DNA of 64,000 nt from the NCBI GenBank assembly GCA_904063045.1, contig CAJFCJ010000004.1:494195-558194 (forward strand), given 5' to 3'. Below are positions 12,297 to 23,613 of the stretch, piece by piece. How positions within the stretch are numbered: the first letter of the stretch is position 1; the number at the start of each line of letters is the position of its first letter. This stretch comes from Dimorphilus gyrociliatus (taxonomy: Eukaryota; Annelida; Polychaeta; Dinophilidae). The translations under genes and the position numbers were made by a program. The notes beneath the pieces are model-generated. The model had not been told where the DNA came from. It worked only from the letters and a program-made list of their open reading frames with translations, and made no database searches.

Positions 12297-12874
12297 GAAA
12301 AAAAATCTTGGAATATCATTTACTTAATTGACTTGTATTTTTTCTTGTTTATCTTTTTCCTTTAGACTCACTCATTCTCGTTCACTCATTTTATTCCTTC
12401 CTATCATATATTCTTATATAACTTAAAGTTTGCGTCATCCGTTTTTCTCCGAGAAACTAAAGGAAGAAATAAAATTGAGAAACAGACAGAAACGGAGAAT
12501 GAGATGGAAGCAGGGAATGAAATATTGACATTTATTTTATCTTGAATAAAGATTACTTAAGTTAAGCCAATTCTTCCGCTAACAAGCTATTAAGATAATC
12601 CTCCACTATAAGTAGACTAAGCTAAGAGGAAACAGGAGAACGGTAAATAGCAAAGTTATAACAGATAAGAATCTAATCAGTGCTGTATATCTGCTTGATA
12701 GTTCGTTATATCACATATGCGTGTGCAGATACAATTTGCAAATAGCGTTATTATTTCTGTAGCTATGAATAAAATTAATAGCCATATGAATATTCATCCA
12801 TTTTGATAATTTTAGTTTAGATTATTAAAATCTCTATAAGAATATCCTTTAATTTATTTCATAAGTATCCCTGA

Positions 12875-12885
12875 TGCGCATGCGC
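12875..12885. promoter_or_regulatory. NRF1-like site
   Basis: TGCGCATGCGC is an essentially perfect NRF1 core, about 580 nt upstream of the orphan exon at 12064-12296 on the minus strand. It is a candidate promoter for that transcript. Confidence 0.4.
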
Positions 12886-14276
12886 TTTAAAAACTGAACC
12901 TTAGCTAAATCCTCTTCTCGAGTCCAATTTCGAAAAAATCGAATCGAAAACGAACTAGATAAATGTGACGCGCAACGTGACGCGCGCGCGGCGTCTAATC
13001 AAGTCTATCTGTCTCCATCTAGAAAGCGACGGCATTCGCCAGTTCGATACAATCTGCAATCGAACTTATAAGCTTCCGACTAGTCCATAGATACAGATTA
13101 TATTATATAGACTACCGAAACTGGCGCTTTAACTGTATTATTGTTACATATCACTACGAAAATGAAGTTTATAATTAAAAGCTGACAAATTTAGGCCTAT
13201 ATTTTTGAATAAATTATTTTCTATAAACATATTTATTTTCGACTATATTATAAAAAATACCGTTTCCTTCATAAAAATAGTAATATACATAATAATATAT
13301 GTATAATGTATATTATTTGTACTAAAAAACAATACACGCAGTTTCTCTCCACCAATAGAAACTTTCTAACTTAGCTGAAAATAGAGGTCGCTAAGGTTGT
13401 TGAGCGACGCGCGGCACTTTCACCCTCTTCTCTTTTTTTACTCTCTTTTAAAAATTCAGGGCCATTCAATACGTAGATAGAGACGCCTATATATCCTATG
13501 AGTATCATATAGTATGGAAAAAGAAATAAAATGTAACATTGATAAAGGATACGATTTCCCGTCTTAACGCCTCGTTATATTTATATATAAAATATCGCTT
13601 GAGGCTGGGTTTTCTTACTATAAAAATCATATTTTTATGTCTTTTTAACTGTGGGGCATACATGAATTGCTTTATTAACTCCCATTTAGCCTATACAGTA
13701 TGTTCTTTAGCTTTTTCATATGAATTTACATAAAATATCTCTTGTTATGTTAATATAGACTAAGACAGGAAAGAGAAATAGATTAAAAGATGCTATTCAA
13801 TAGAGCAAAAATGGAAAAACTCGTTTAAAGTAAAAATGTTTCTTTCCTATATGTTTTCTCCGTCGTCACTTGTTCCTTGTTTTGTTTTTTACTATTAGTT
13901 ACATAAGAATATGACTTAGGGCAAACTTTGCAGTGTCGCCAATCACAGACTGTCTTTAAAAATAAGTTTATCATCTATGTTTTCCTTTTTTTTTCATTTA
14001 TAAGTAAAATAAACAAAAAAGAAGACAAACTAGGATAGAGGGAGAGAAAACAAACTGTACAGCCTTCTAATTAACATTCTATAATTGCTGTAGGCAAATT
14101 TTTCGAAAAGCTAATTTCTATAAAAATCCTTAATTTAGTCTATTTATTGACCTAATTTTGTTATTTTACAGATTTATGATAATATAAACTTAAAGTTTGT
14201 AATATAGAATACAAGGTACAAACATATAGTGCATAGATGGTAATATATATATATATCGATTATATACTCGGATACA

Positions 14277-14278
<2 letters not shown>

Positions 14279-14309
<31 letters not shown>
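14279..14309. repeat. (TA)n microsatellite
   Basis: A TA dinucleotide run. It is the source of a spurious Tyr-Ile-rich minus-strand ORF. Confidence 0.9.
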
Positions 14310-14312
<3 letters not shown>

Positions 14313-15643
14313 TTTATTTATGTTTAGTTTGTTTGAGAAAATCTCAGTTATCTCTTTTTTGTGTTTAGATATTTCATTCAATTTTTCATTTTATCTTCCC
14401 AAAAGGAAACACCGCCTTAGGTTATATTAAGCTAATCTAAAATATATTTAATTTTGGCCTATATATTTTCCTATTTTCCTATATTAGCCCTCTCCATTTG
14501 ACTCTATATTATTTTCATTCTTTCCCTCATACGATGCTTTAAGGTATTGTAGGAAATAGGATTTTTATGTCGTTAGCCATGTACGTAATTAATAATTTTA
14601 AGTATAATCTTAAGTTAATCGCTATTATGTGTGTGGTGCATAAGGTTCCAACAGACCGAAAATTCGCGACTTTCATCTTTCCTAGATTGCGTAATAATCC
14701 CATTTATACATAATATTAAGCCTATAAATATACGGATTATCTTTGTACCAGTTTTAAGTATAAAAGAGGATGGATCAAAAACGTTTCCATCTCGTTCAAA
14801 AATGTTCGTGGAAGGTAACGAGCGACGAATAAGATATTTAAACTATATTCAATTATATAACTGAACTATAATGACTAGAGGTAACGCCTGTTTTTATTAG
14901 GTGCTAATCATTGACGTATAAATATTTAGACCCACAAATCCATTTGATTATCTCCCGTACAAACCGATAACGACAGCCTGTTCGTACATAATTTAGTAAG
15001 CCCACCCTTTCACGTTTCACCGCTATCATGTTCGGTAAATTGCTTCAATACAAGAAAAATTCCTACCTCCTTATCCAAAAACTATTCTATTTATGATACA
15101 TAGTCTCCAAACTTTATACTACATATAACAAGTAAATTTGATCCTCCGACCCTCTCCACATCTGGTGCCATTCCTTTCGAATGAAAGAGAATTCCTTATC
15201 ATAGGAGGGGGGAAGGCGATTTGGTGGGTGGAGAAGGAGGAGGATAGTGAAGGGGAATTTTCTAGTTAATCCTATTTAAAAGAAGCTGGAAGAGTCAGAA
15301 TGTTGGGAAGTCGAGTGTTATAATTTTGTTTTTACTATCAACTAGTACATTTGTTTGTACAAGTAATTTACATATTATATTACAGAGGAAAAAAGAACAA
15401 CCAAATAAATACCAAACTACCTTGAATCGTTTTAATCTCTATACGGTAAACATATGAAGTAATGAAAATTTGAGTTCTTTTAAACGAATAAGTATATAAT
15501 GCAGACTTTTTCGTTAGAATAATACTGTATGCATATGCATATGTTAATTATCATAAAATATAGAAAAGACAAACTTCTCTCGAAAAAAGGAAAAGTTTTT
15601 TTTTTTTGAAACGTTCTCTCTCTTCTTTTTAAAATAGACTATG

Positions 15644-16109
15644 TTAGACGTCAATTCGATCCATTCTCGGTCTTTTAACATCAGGTGCGAAACTTGACGA
15701 TGGCGATGTGGTCGAGGCGGCATTCGACGGTGAACGAGGGAAATTTGGGAAGACGTTACCATCAGTTCCGGTTGGGGAGAGATGGCCGAAATTGCCTCCA
15801 GCGTTCATATAGGCGATTAATCTGCGCAATTCTTCTAGGGCATTAGCTTGCATTAGTATGTAATTCTTGGCTAGTAGTAGAGTTGCGATCTTGCTCAATT
15901 TCCTTACGGACGGTGAATGAGCATAAGGTATAACGCTCCTCAGTTCGTCTAGGGCATCGTTCAGATCATGCATTCTTCTCCTTTCCCTGGCGTTTATGTT
16001 TAATCGTACAGTTTTCTGTGCTCCTGGTTTAATTTGCTTTTGTTCGTCAATATCATCAACACTAATTTCTTCTTCGTCGAAAAGTGGAGAGTCTGGCGAT
16101 GTTGACATG
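15644..16109 (-). CDS. bHLH transcription factor, BHLHE22/BHLHE23 (Beta3) family
   Basis: A single-exon ORF of 154 codons from the ATG at 16109. Residues about 37-93 form the bHLH: the basic region [19 protein letters not shown], then the loop [10 protein letters not shown] and the second helix [17 protein letters not shown]. This is nearly identical to the vertebrate BHLHE22/23 signature and is shared with the wider Olig group. The N-terminus is short and acidic; the C-terminus is Ser/Pro-rich. Family members repress or modulate E-box transcription in neurons and retina and are usually intronless, as here. The open frame runs a little upstream through a TTG, but the ATG beginning [10 protein letters not shown] is the natural start. 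GC-rich islands at 16.1-19.1 kb are the likely regulatory DNA. Assignment to BHLHE22 or BHLHE23 individually is not possible. Confidence 0.93.
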
Positions 16110-18940
16110 ACTGCTGGAAGACGTTTGACGGCCAAGGAGGAGACGCGAGTGCCACCAGACGGAGCTGTTGACCGAACATCTGCCCTGATTTTTCCCTTTA
16201 CCCAGCTCTTTTTCTGTCATTTTTATACCGTATTAAAACTGTCTTTCGGTAGGATGAACGCGTAAGATTATAGGATATCCGAGATGACCGAAGCTTATTC
16301 CATTTTCCCTTTTCTAGTCTTTAATTTACTTTACAATGGAACCTTGAAGCAGTAAGACAGCACAAAGAAAAATGAAATATTACATAATCCACCGTAAAAT
16401 CTTCCATTCAACCTAATAGATTTGATAAATAACGCGTAGCAGTTTGACATTGAAAGATGTCACGTTCAAGAGTATGGAAATAGATATTTCCGATAGTTAA
16501 GAGGAACAGATTGAACGCTGTCATTCGATATCTAACCAGGACTGGAAGGTAAATGGACTTAAGACTTATCACAAAGAATATCGTAATTCAAGATGACCGA
16601 AACGCTGACCTGAACGTTCTCCCATTTGTTCAAAGGTTAGGAAATTCTATAAAGACAGAATCTGTTCTTTGCCCCTAACTCAGACGGTTTTGATCATTTG
16701 ATATTCTAGAATCTGTCGTATATAACTAAAGTCTTTTGAATGGAAAGTAGAAACATTAACGCCCAATCAGTAGGTGGTAAGAAGTTCATGTGGGTGGTAT
16801 TGAATCTGTAAAAGAGGTGGAGATGACATAAAGAGACGTTCAAATTATACGATTTACTAAATGCCACCGAGTCAACGGTTTGGCATGATGTCATTAAAAT
16901 TAGGAGAATTTCGTTGTGTAAAAAGATCGAATAGCGGAGCTAATCTTATTGACAGGATTAAGCGATCGAAACGAAACAATAGAATAATAAAAAAAAGGGA
17001 CGTTTATTTCTCCTTTATCAGAGTTTCTTTCATTTGCTATTTGTTACGATTAATATGCCTTATTCCATATCAAAAAGATCGATTAAGGGGTCGAGTACCT
17101 GGTCGGGTCAGGAATTGGATGGGTCAACAGGTCAATAAACTATAGTAACCCATTTTACTTCAGCATCACGGGGGTTTGAAAAATTTTGATCACAAAGGTG
17201 ACATCAATTGAGAATTTTCCATTGTGAAATTCCATCCTTCTATTCAAATCATACAACAAATGTTACTTTAAGGGAATTTTAGTTATTTTAGTTATTATAC
17301 GCAGCTTTTTCAAAAATATAACGATAAGTTATAGAAAAACATTTTTAAGATTAACCGATTAAGTACAATACATAAACCAACTGCAACAAAACCACGCATC
17401 TTTAATAAATCGGCTAGAAACGAAATCGCTCTGTACGTGACAGCCAATGTCCTAATACGATTACACAACAACCAAGACCGTGACGTAATCGAATCCAACA
17501 AACGTCTGCCATATCACTTCTCCCATCGTCGATTTCATTTTATTATTTTTATTGAAATAAGCCTATAATATGGCAAAAAAAGTTCCTCCGAGATATATCT
17601 TAATCTGGGGGAATGATCTGTTTGAAAGCGCTCGATGATCCTTGAAAGAATAGAAAAAAAGAAGGGGGTGGAGAGTATGCAAGTTGAAAAGCATCTAAAG
17701 GAGTTGGGCGGCCATATGGCACGATTTTTTAGCAAGAATACTCTAAAAAAAAGCAGGGAACTGGTACCCATTATTTTGGGTGCTCACCGTAAGTTTCCCT
17801 CTCTTTGGGCTGCCGCTCTACCACTTTAAGAGAGGCATTCGATGCTGTTTTCTTCTTTCGACCGAAGCGCACACAATGGACCCATCTGGCGCAGCGTCGC
17901 CAATCACTTTAGCAACATAAGCGCGTTAGGGGCGTTACAATATGGCGAGGCGGCGTCGCTAGCGCAATCAGGCGCGTTGACCAGCTGCGGCTCGGAATGA
18001 GTCTCGGAAGAGATTTGTATACGAGAATAGTTTACGATTGTTTCATCTTGTTTACTCCCCACCTTCTCACTCCCTCTTGGTCTCTTTTTCATCGAGTATG
18101 CTTCATTGGTGCTAGTGATTCTTAACTTATTAGTCCAAGAATAGAAATTGACAAGTGAATTGTCTGCCTTTAATAGAAAATCAAAATTAGCTATTGATTT
18201 TATAATATCTTTGAAATGGAGACATTAAAAGGGAATTTTCTTCATAATTAGGAAAAGAATTTAAAGCTTTTGAACTATGAGAAGGGGATACATAAGATTA
18301 GAGAAAGGATTTATAGGACCCGATCATATTTAGAGTGGGGGAGGAGAAAGAGAAGGAAAGAAAAAGGGTAAAGGGGAGGAGGAAGGGGGATTTTGAAATA
18401 TTGACTGACTGTTGATTGCGATATAGCGGTACTAAATTTTATGAAAGCTCCTGATGAGCCAGGAATTCGGAACAATTTAAGCAAAATGACCTAAATATCG
18501 CCAAAGGAATGATTCTTTTTCGAAGGAATTTTCTTCAGAAAACAACCTATTCTTATTGGTTTGGCTTTGTCCATAAATAAACACAATATTCGAATAAAAT
18601 GATAGGTTACCAGTCTAGCCGTAAGGATAAAATAACATATCTAATTGGAGATTAATTTGATAAAGAGGCAACTAACAGGTTTAAAAGCGTTAAAAAAAAT
18701 AAGAAACACAGATTTCCACGCTTTGCGGTTCTGACAGAAAGTAAAAAAACTGCGGTTTCGATAGATGCAGCTAAACGACTCTCGGAAGAGATTTGTTAGA
18801 CGTCGACGAGGCGTCGCTTATCGCGACGTTTATCGCTTAGACAGTAGCGTCCACGCGCTCGTAAAGTGACGCCTCGATGACGTAACGGCCGTGACTTCAA
18901 TCGCCAATCGCCCTTAAACGCCGCCGAATTAGACGGCAAA

Positions 18941-18954
18941 GCGGGACGTCCCGC
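18941..18954. repeat. 14-bp perfect palindrome
   Basis: GCGGGACGTCCCGC is a perfect inverted repeat centred on ACGT, inside the CpG-rich island upstream of the bHLH gene. It could bind a dimeric factor; none is assigned. Confidence 0.6.
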
Positions 18955-19950
18955 CGGAACGAGTGGCCTTGTTATGATGCTCGTTTATAGACGCGTTGAC
19001 GTTGGTGAGGCGTCGCCCAGGATAATTCTATATACTTTGCTGTTTGCCGCCTGTCAAACTGACGATAGATTTCTTTTCTCTACGTATTCCCTCCTCTTTA
19101 TTTTCTTTCTATTTATATAGTAAAAATGCATTCAGTATATATACATGTGTATATACATATGCATATATTATATCGAGAGAAACACGGATAAGGAAAAAAA
19201 GAAATTTGTCTTCTCTCCACAGAAGAATTTCTTGCAGTTAACAAGGTTATTTTGAACCGAAAAGAAACAGCTTTAATATCGATATGGAAAAGGGAAACGG
19301 AATAGAAAACTCTGTTAGAGAAAGTATATGTCTGAGTAAGTGAGTGAGTGAGGGGGAGAGAGGGAGAGAGAAGAGACAGAGAGGGAGAGACTAGTTAATA
19401 AAGAAAGATTGTATCTCATGCAGTAGCTAAGAATAGGGAGTTTTTATCGATAAAAAAGAAAATCCGTCGCACGCAACTTTACAATCGGAATGTGTATGAA
19501 AAATATACAAAAGCGACAGTGCTATTAGAATCCTTTGGGATACGCAATTAAGCAGCAGACTTCCTCCATTAAATGATCTGCATTTTACAAGCAGTACCAC
19601 TCTTTCTTGACAAGATTTTGTCCTATTCTACAAACCTTCACTTGAATTTATAATATATTTTATCTTATGAATACTCATTTATTCATTATGTGTACTCGGT
19701 ACATATATGGTAATTATTTATCTATATATCTGTAATAAAAATGCGTGTTTGTACAACTGCCATCCCTGAGGCTAATCCACCTTCTTCTACCCTTTTTTAT
19801 GTCCAACACTTTCTCCTTCCTAAATATCAAACTTGACACGCGAATAACGAGTAAAAGTTTGAAAAGACACAATAAATTTAATCCCTTTATTGCCCTTAAC
19901 ACCATGCCTTTTCATCTCTGCCGCAGGGCGATTAGCGAACTGTTTGCGCG

Positions 19951-19967
19951 AACACCTGTTCACCTGC
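19951..19967. promoter_or_regulatory. Paired CACCTG E-boxes
   Basis: Two CACCTG hexamers are separated by two bases (CACCTGTTCACCTG), flanked by CCGCAG on the left (about 19921) and CTGCGG on the right. CACCTG is the Snail/Scratch and ZEB type of E-box. Function is inferred only. Confidence 0.35.
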
Positions 19968-21040
19968 TGCGGCGATTTGCTATGCACTCTATACAGTGTG
20001 TTTATTCCGATTTATGTAAATGAGCTGTAAGATTTAGCTTGAAAAGTCATTTGTGAAGTTCGAGCCCCATTTACCGCCCCGCCCATTATCTTTTATTCTT
20101 CCTTATCCAATTCTAACTGCCCCTTCCAAAGGCAACATTTATTCCATTCTCTCTTCAGCCCCTAGTTTCAATTTTGATTGATATCCGTTCTAGCATTTCC
20201 TTACCGGCGGGCCGATCCGATTCTTCAATAGTTATTTCGACTTTGGCAAATCCTTTTCAAAAGTTTGCACATATAAATCAATAAAAAAGTTTCATAAACC
20301 TAGTTTCTTTTTATTAATGAATATTCATTAAAAGAATATATAGAATATAATATAAAAAAACTTGTTATAGGTTTAATTACGTTGACTATAGAAATTTTTC
20401 CTCTTTCTAAAAAAAACTCGTTTATTTGACCACTAGAATTTTTTTTATTGTCGATTGCATTTTATTAAATTATTCACTGTATCATATTTCTCTAGATGGC
20501 GTATTGCTACTATTCATACATATGTGGTGCCATCTGGTTTTTTATAGATAGTCTTTTTCATAAGATTTTGTGTGAATATACAAATACTGTATATATCTGT
20601 ATATACATTTATAAATTTTCTTACTTGAACAAATAATTGAATTATATTCAAGTTTTCTTTTGAATATTGAAAATTCCCAAGAGGTTTCTGCTATTTTTAC
20701 TAAAGGAAAAAAAGTAAATTCCATATCTCAGAGCTTAAAAGTTGAGGTATAAAGTTCGAGACATACTTCAATATTTTATATCCTTTCTCATTTTTGTCGC
20801 ATTCCTATCTTTATGAGCAATAATCGAATGTTCGTCTCGTGGAATAGTTTTGAGACGTTAGACACTTTTCCACTGAGATTTAGTGATTTACTGGTGTCAT
20901 TTAGGAGAAAGCACGGGAGGGAACTTGAAGAATAATGATATAAGTTATAGATATATTGTGCCATTTTTTTTTGGTACAATTAATAAAATGATAAATGTTA
21001 AATAGTATAAAAGAAAACTATATAATAGGGAACTAGAACT

Positions 21041-21064
21041 ATATACAGTATATATACTGTATAT
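21041..21064. repeat. 24-bp perfect AT-rich palindrome
   Basis: A perfect inverted repeat built from ATATACAGTATA and its complement. Shorter versions (CAGTATATACTG) recur, for example at 29334-29345. Confidence 0.6.
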
Positions 21065-23133
21065 ATAAAAGCCAGTTGCATCTACGCACTTCTTTTTTAG
21101 TTCTGTTCAATATTATTGTTGCTATAACAACACGAGGACTTCTAAAAAAAAAACAAGAACTTTATTTAGACTCTTGAGTTGATAATTGAAAGCGGCAATT
21201 GGAGACCTTCGGCAAAATGAACTTGGCAAGGGTAGTAAAAGAGTATGATATACTTTACTTAAAGTAAGTAAAGTATTAATAATATCTTGTTTGCATATTG
21301 AAATTGAAAATAAAGATTCCATTTAACTTTGTAGCGTTCATTTAGACTAATAGTAAAAGATAAAAAGACTTGTTTTACAAGAAAATTAATCTATTATTCT
21401 ATTGTATTACTTGAAATGGTAGTGTAAATTCATATCTTAGAAAGAACTATAAATAACTTGTATCAATAACTCATGTTTTATTCAAAAAAGTATGTTAATT
21501 TCATAAGAGATTGAAAGAGAGGAAGAGAAGAAATATTCGTTTAATCACAATAAAATAAAAAGAATAATGATATACATATTATCTCTATAGGAAGCTTTAT
21601 ATATATGATAAAAAAAACTTAACTTTATTTGAAGAGATTCTATTCCAGAACATAATTAGGAACGTTAAGTCCACTTTGCTCTGGTACTCAGATCCATCCT
21701 TCAACATAAAAGGTTGCGGTTTTCTTTTAAGTGAAACGAAGACAATCCAAAAATAGTTTCGGCTACCCTTGAAATATTACAAATCGTATTATAAACTGTT
21801 TCTTTTTGTAACGAATAATATGAATAATAGAGTACATAATTTCATTTTATCTTCTACTCTTCAGACACATTGACCTGGAGAATAGACGAGGAAAAAGCTA
21901 TTTTTTTTATTAGAGTTTTTCCATTGTATTCATCATCTCCTTTTGATATAATGGATTTTTGAGATAATACATTCGTATGATAAATATTATATATGAATAG
22001 CGAAATTCAGGGTCGTCGTATAAAGTTTTATCGAATTGGTTTCGGATTGTCATCGAGGGGCTGACTATGAATCAATAATGGGAGGTAACGCCATAAGATA
22101 TATGCTATTTGTGTAATTTTGTAAGGTACTTGAACTAATGTATCAATATATATACTGTATTATACCTCCTTAATTAAATGCATTATGTTCGATATAGAGA
22201 AATACATATATATAGATATACTAGTATATATACTGCATATACTCTATGCCAAAGGATTCCTTCGTCATTGGTGTTGTTGTTGTTGATATTGTTGCTTTAA
22301 TTAATTAAAAAATGGTTACTTGTTGATTAATCATCTTGAAATGCTGTCTGTGAAATAAGTGATCCTAATGTTAATACTCTATTTACATTTTTTTCCAATC
22401 GATTTATTGATACTGTACTATATGTCTTTCTTATTAGCCTTTGCCTTGGATTGATGTATGTCAGTCAAATGAGTGCTATAATTTATACTTTTTGATATAT
22501 GATCAATGTACCAGATAGAATCAATCATTGTTGTTTTAAAACTGTCATAAAAAATAAGGTACTGTTGAAAACTCCATCTATCGGTTAAGATAAATTAAAC
22601 GTAAATTTGAGGTTACGATGAGTAGAATTGTTATTATCTTTCCTATCTCATTTTTTAAGTCTTTATTTATTTTATAGGTCATGTTTACTGGAAAGAATTT
22701 CCAATTAATTAGTTGTAATCAAATCTGCAAAAAGAATCCTAAAACATAAACAGATAATATTTTTTAATATTGATATTTCAACAAAGGTTAAACATCAATA
22801 TTATGATTTGACATCCTACGGATATTATCAAAGTTTCTGATAAATAATTGAATTAGTTTATATCCAAATGGGTAAAGGTCATTCTAATTAGTATGACCTT
22901 TTCTTTCTCTGCAATAAGCTACTTGTAAAATTCGTCTAAGACTGTCTAGTGTATCATTTACAACTTCATATATTTTTTCCTATTTGAAGATTTCTTTCAA
23001 TCCTAATATACAAAGAGAAAAGAAAATTCTTCGTAACAAGATTATAGAGAACTTTCAAAAATTCCAACTGCTATAAGTTTAATACAAAATGGTCTTTTGA
23101 CTAGGTCTTAACGTTGTTTTTACTCCATCCTCC

Positions 23134-23156
<23 letters not shown>
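23134..23156. repeat. (TA)n microsatellite
   Basis: A TA run in the 3' flank of the ERG gene. Confidence 0.9.
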
Positions 23157-23165
<9 letters not shown>

Positions 23166-23613
23166 GTATATATGAATATAAGTATAATAAGCCATTAATA
23201 AACAAATACAGTATATACAATAAATAGTATTTAACATTTGATATTAAAACAGTTTATTTATTTAAAAAAAATATAAACTAGTTTAATATAATATCTTAAC
23301 TTTTATTAATAGTTGGCATAGCTTTGCATAAATTTTCTTGTTTCATCAACCATTGTATAGAGAAAGAAAGTAGAGAGATATTAATAGGACAGATAGATAT
23401 TTAGATAGATATATAGATGGACAGATACTAGAGAGAATAGTAACATTTTTTTTAATTTATTAGTAATGTGTTATATCTCTTATCAAAATCAAAAGATCTC
23501 TGGTAGATTCTTCTATTTTTTTTTAACGTTATTTTTTCTCTTCTCTTTAATTCACCTAATTCTTAAGCAGTTTAGAATAATAATAAAAAAAGAAACAGAA
23601 AACATGTTAGCAC

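Larger units (their letters stand above)
12297..15643. other. Noncoding region
   Basis: No supported exon. Notable content: NRF1-like TGCGCATGCGC at 12875-12885, a CpG-rich patch at about 12960-13080 with several GACGC elements, AGAGACGCC near 13480, a TAGGCCTA octamer at 13192-13199, and a TA microsatellite at 14279-14309 that creates a spurious Tyr-Ile ORF. It may hold upstream exons of the 12.06 kb transcript or 3' sequence of the bHLH gene. Confidence 0.5.
16110..23613. other. Noncoding region upstream of bHLH gene and downstream of ERG
   Basis: No supported exon in about 7.5 kb. It contains a CpG-rich island at about 17.88-19.02 kb with many GACGCC/GGCGTC elements, a repeated 16-mer, a 14-bp palindrome, a paired E-box near 19951-19967, a 24-bp AT palindrome at 21041-21064 and a TA run at 23134-23156. 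The CG-rich island beside a developmental bHLH gene suggests enhancer or promoter DNA. Short ORFs in the region lack coding character. Confidence 0.5.

Noticed and set aside
14190-14381. Minus-strand Tyr-Ile repeat ORF
   Set aside because: Translation of a TA microsatellite.
17635-17829. Plus-strand ORF with MQVEKHLKELGGHMARFF and a GTAAGT near its end
   Set aside because: It looks slightly coding, but no partner exon, homolog or acceptor was found. Not supportable without RNA.
19745-20023. Plus-strand 92-codon ORF
   Set aside because: No protein similarity; it overlaps the paired E-box element and AT-rich sequence.
20050-20075. Possible tRNA T-loop (GTTCGAGCCCC)
   Set aside because: No A box, acceptor stem or cloverleaf could be built around it.
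23380-23425. GATA-rich tract (AGATAGATATTTAGATAGATA)
   Set aside because: Simple repeat in the ERG 3' flank; not treated as a GATA-factor cluster.
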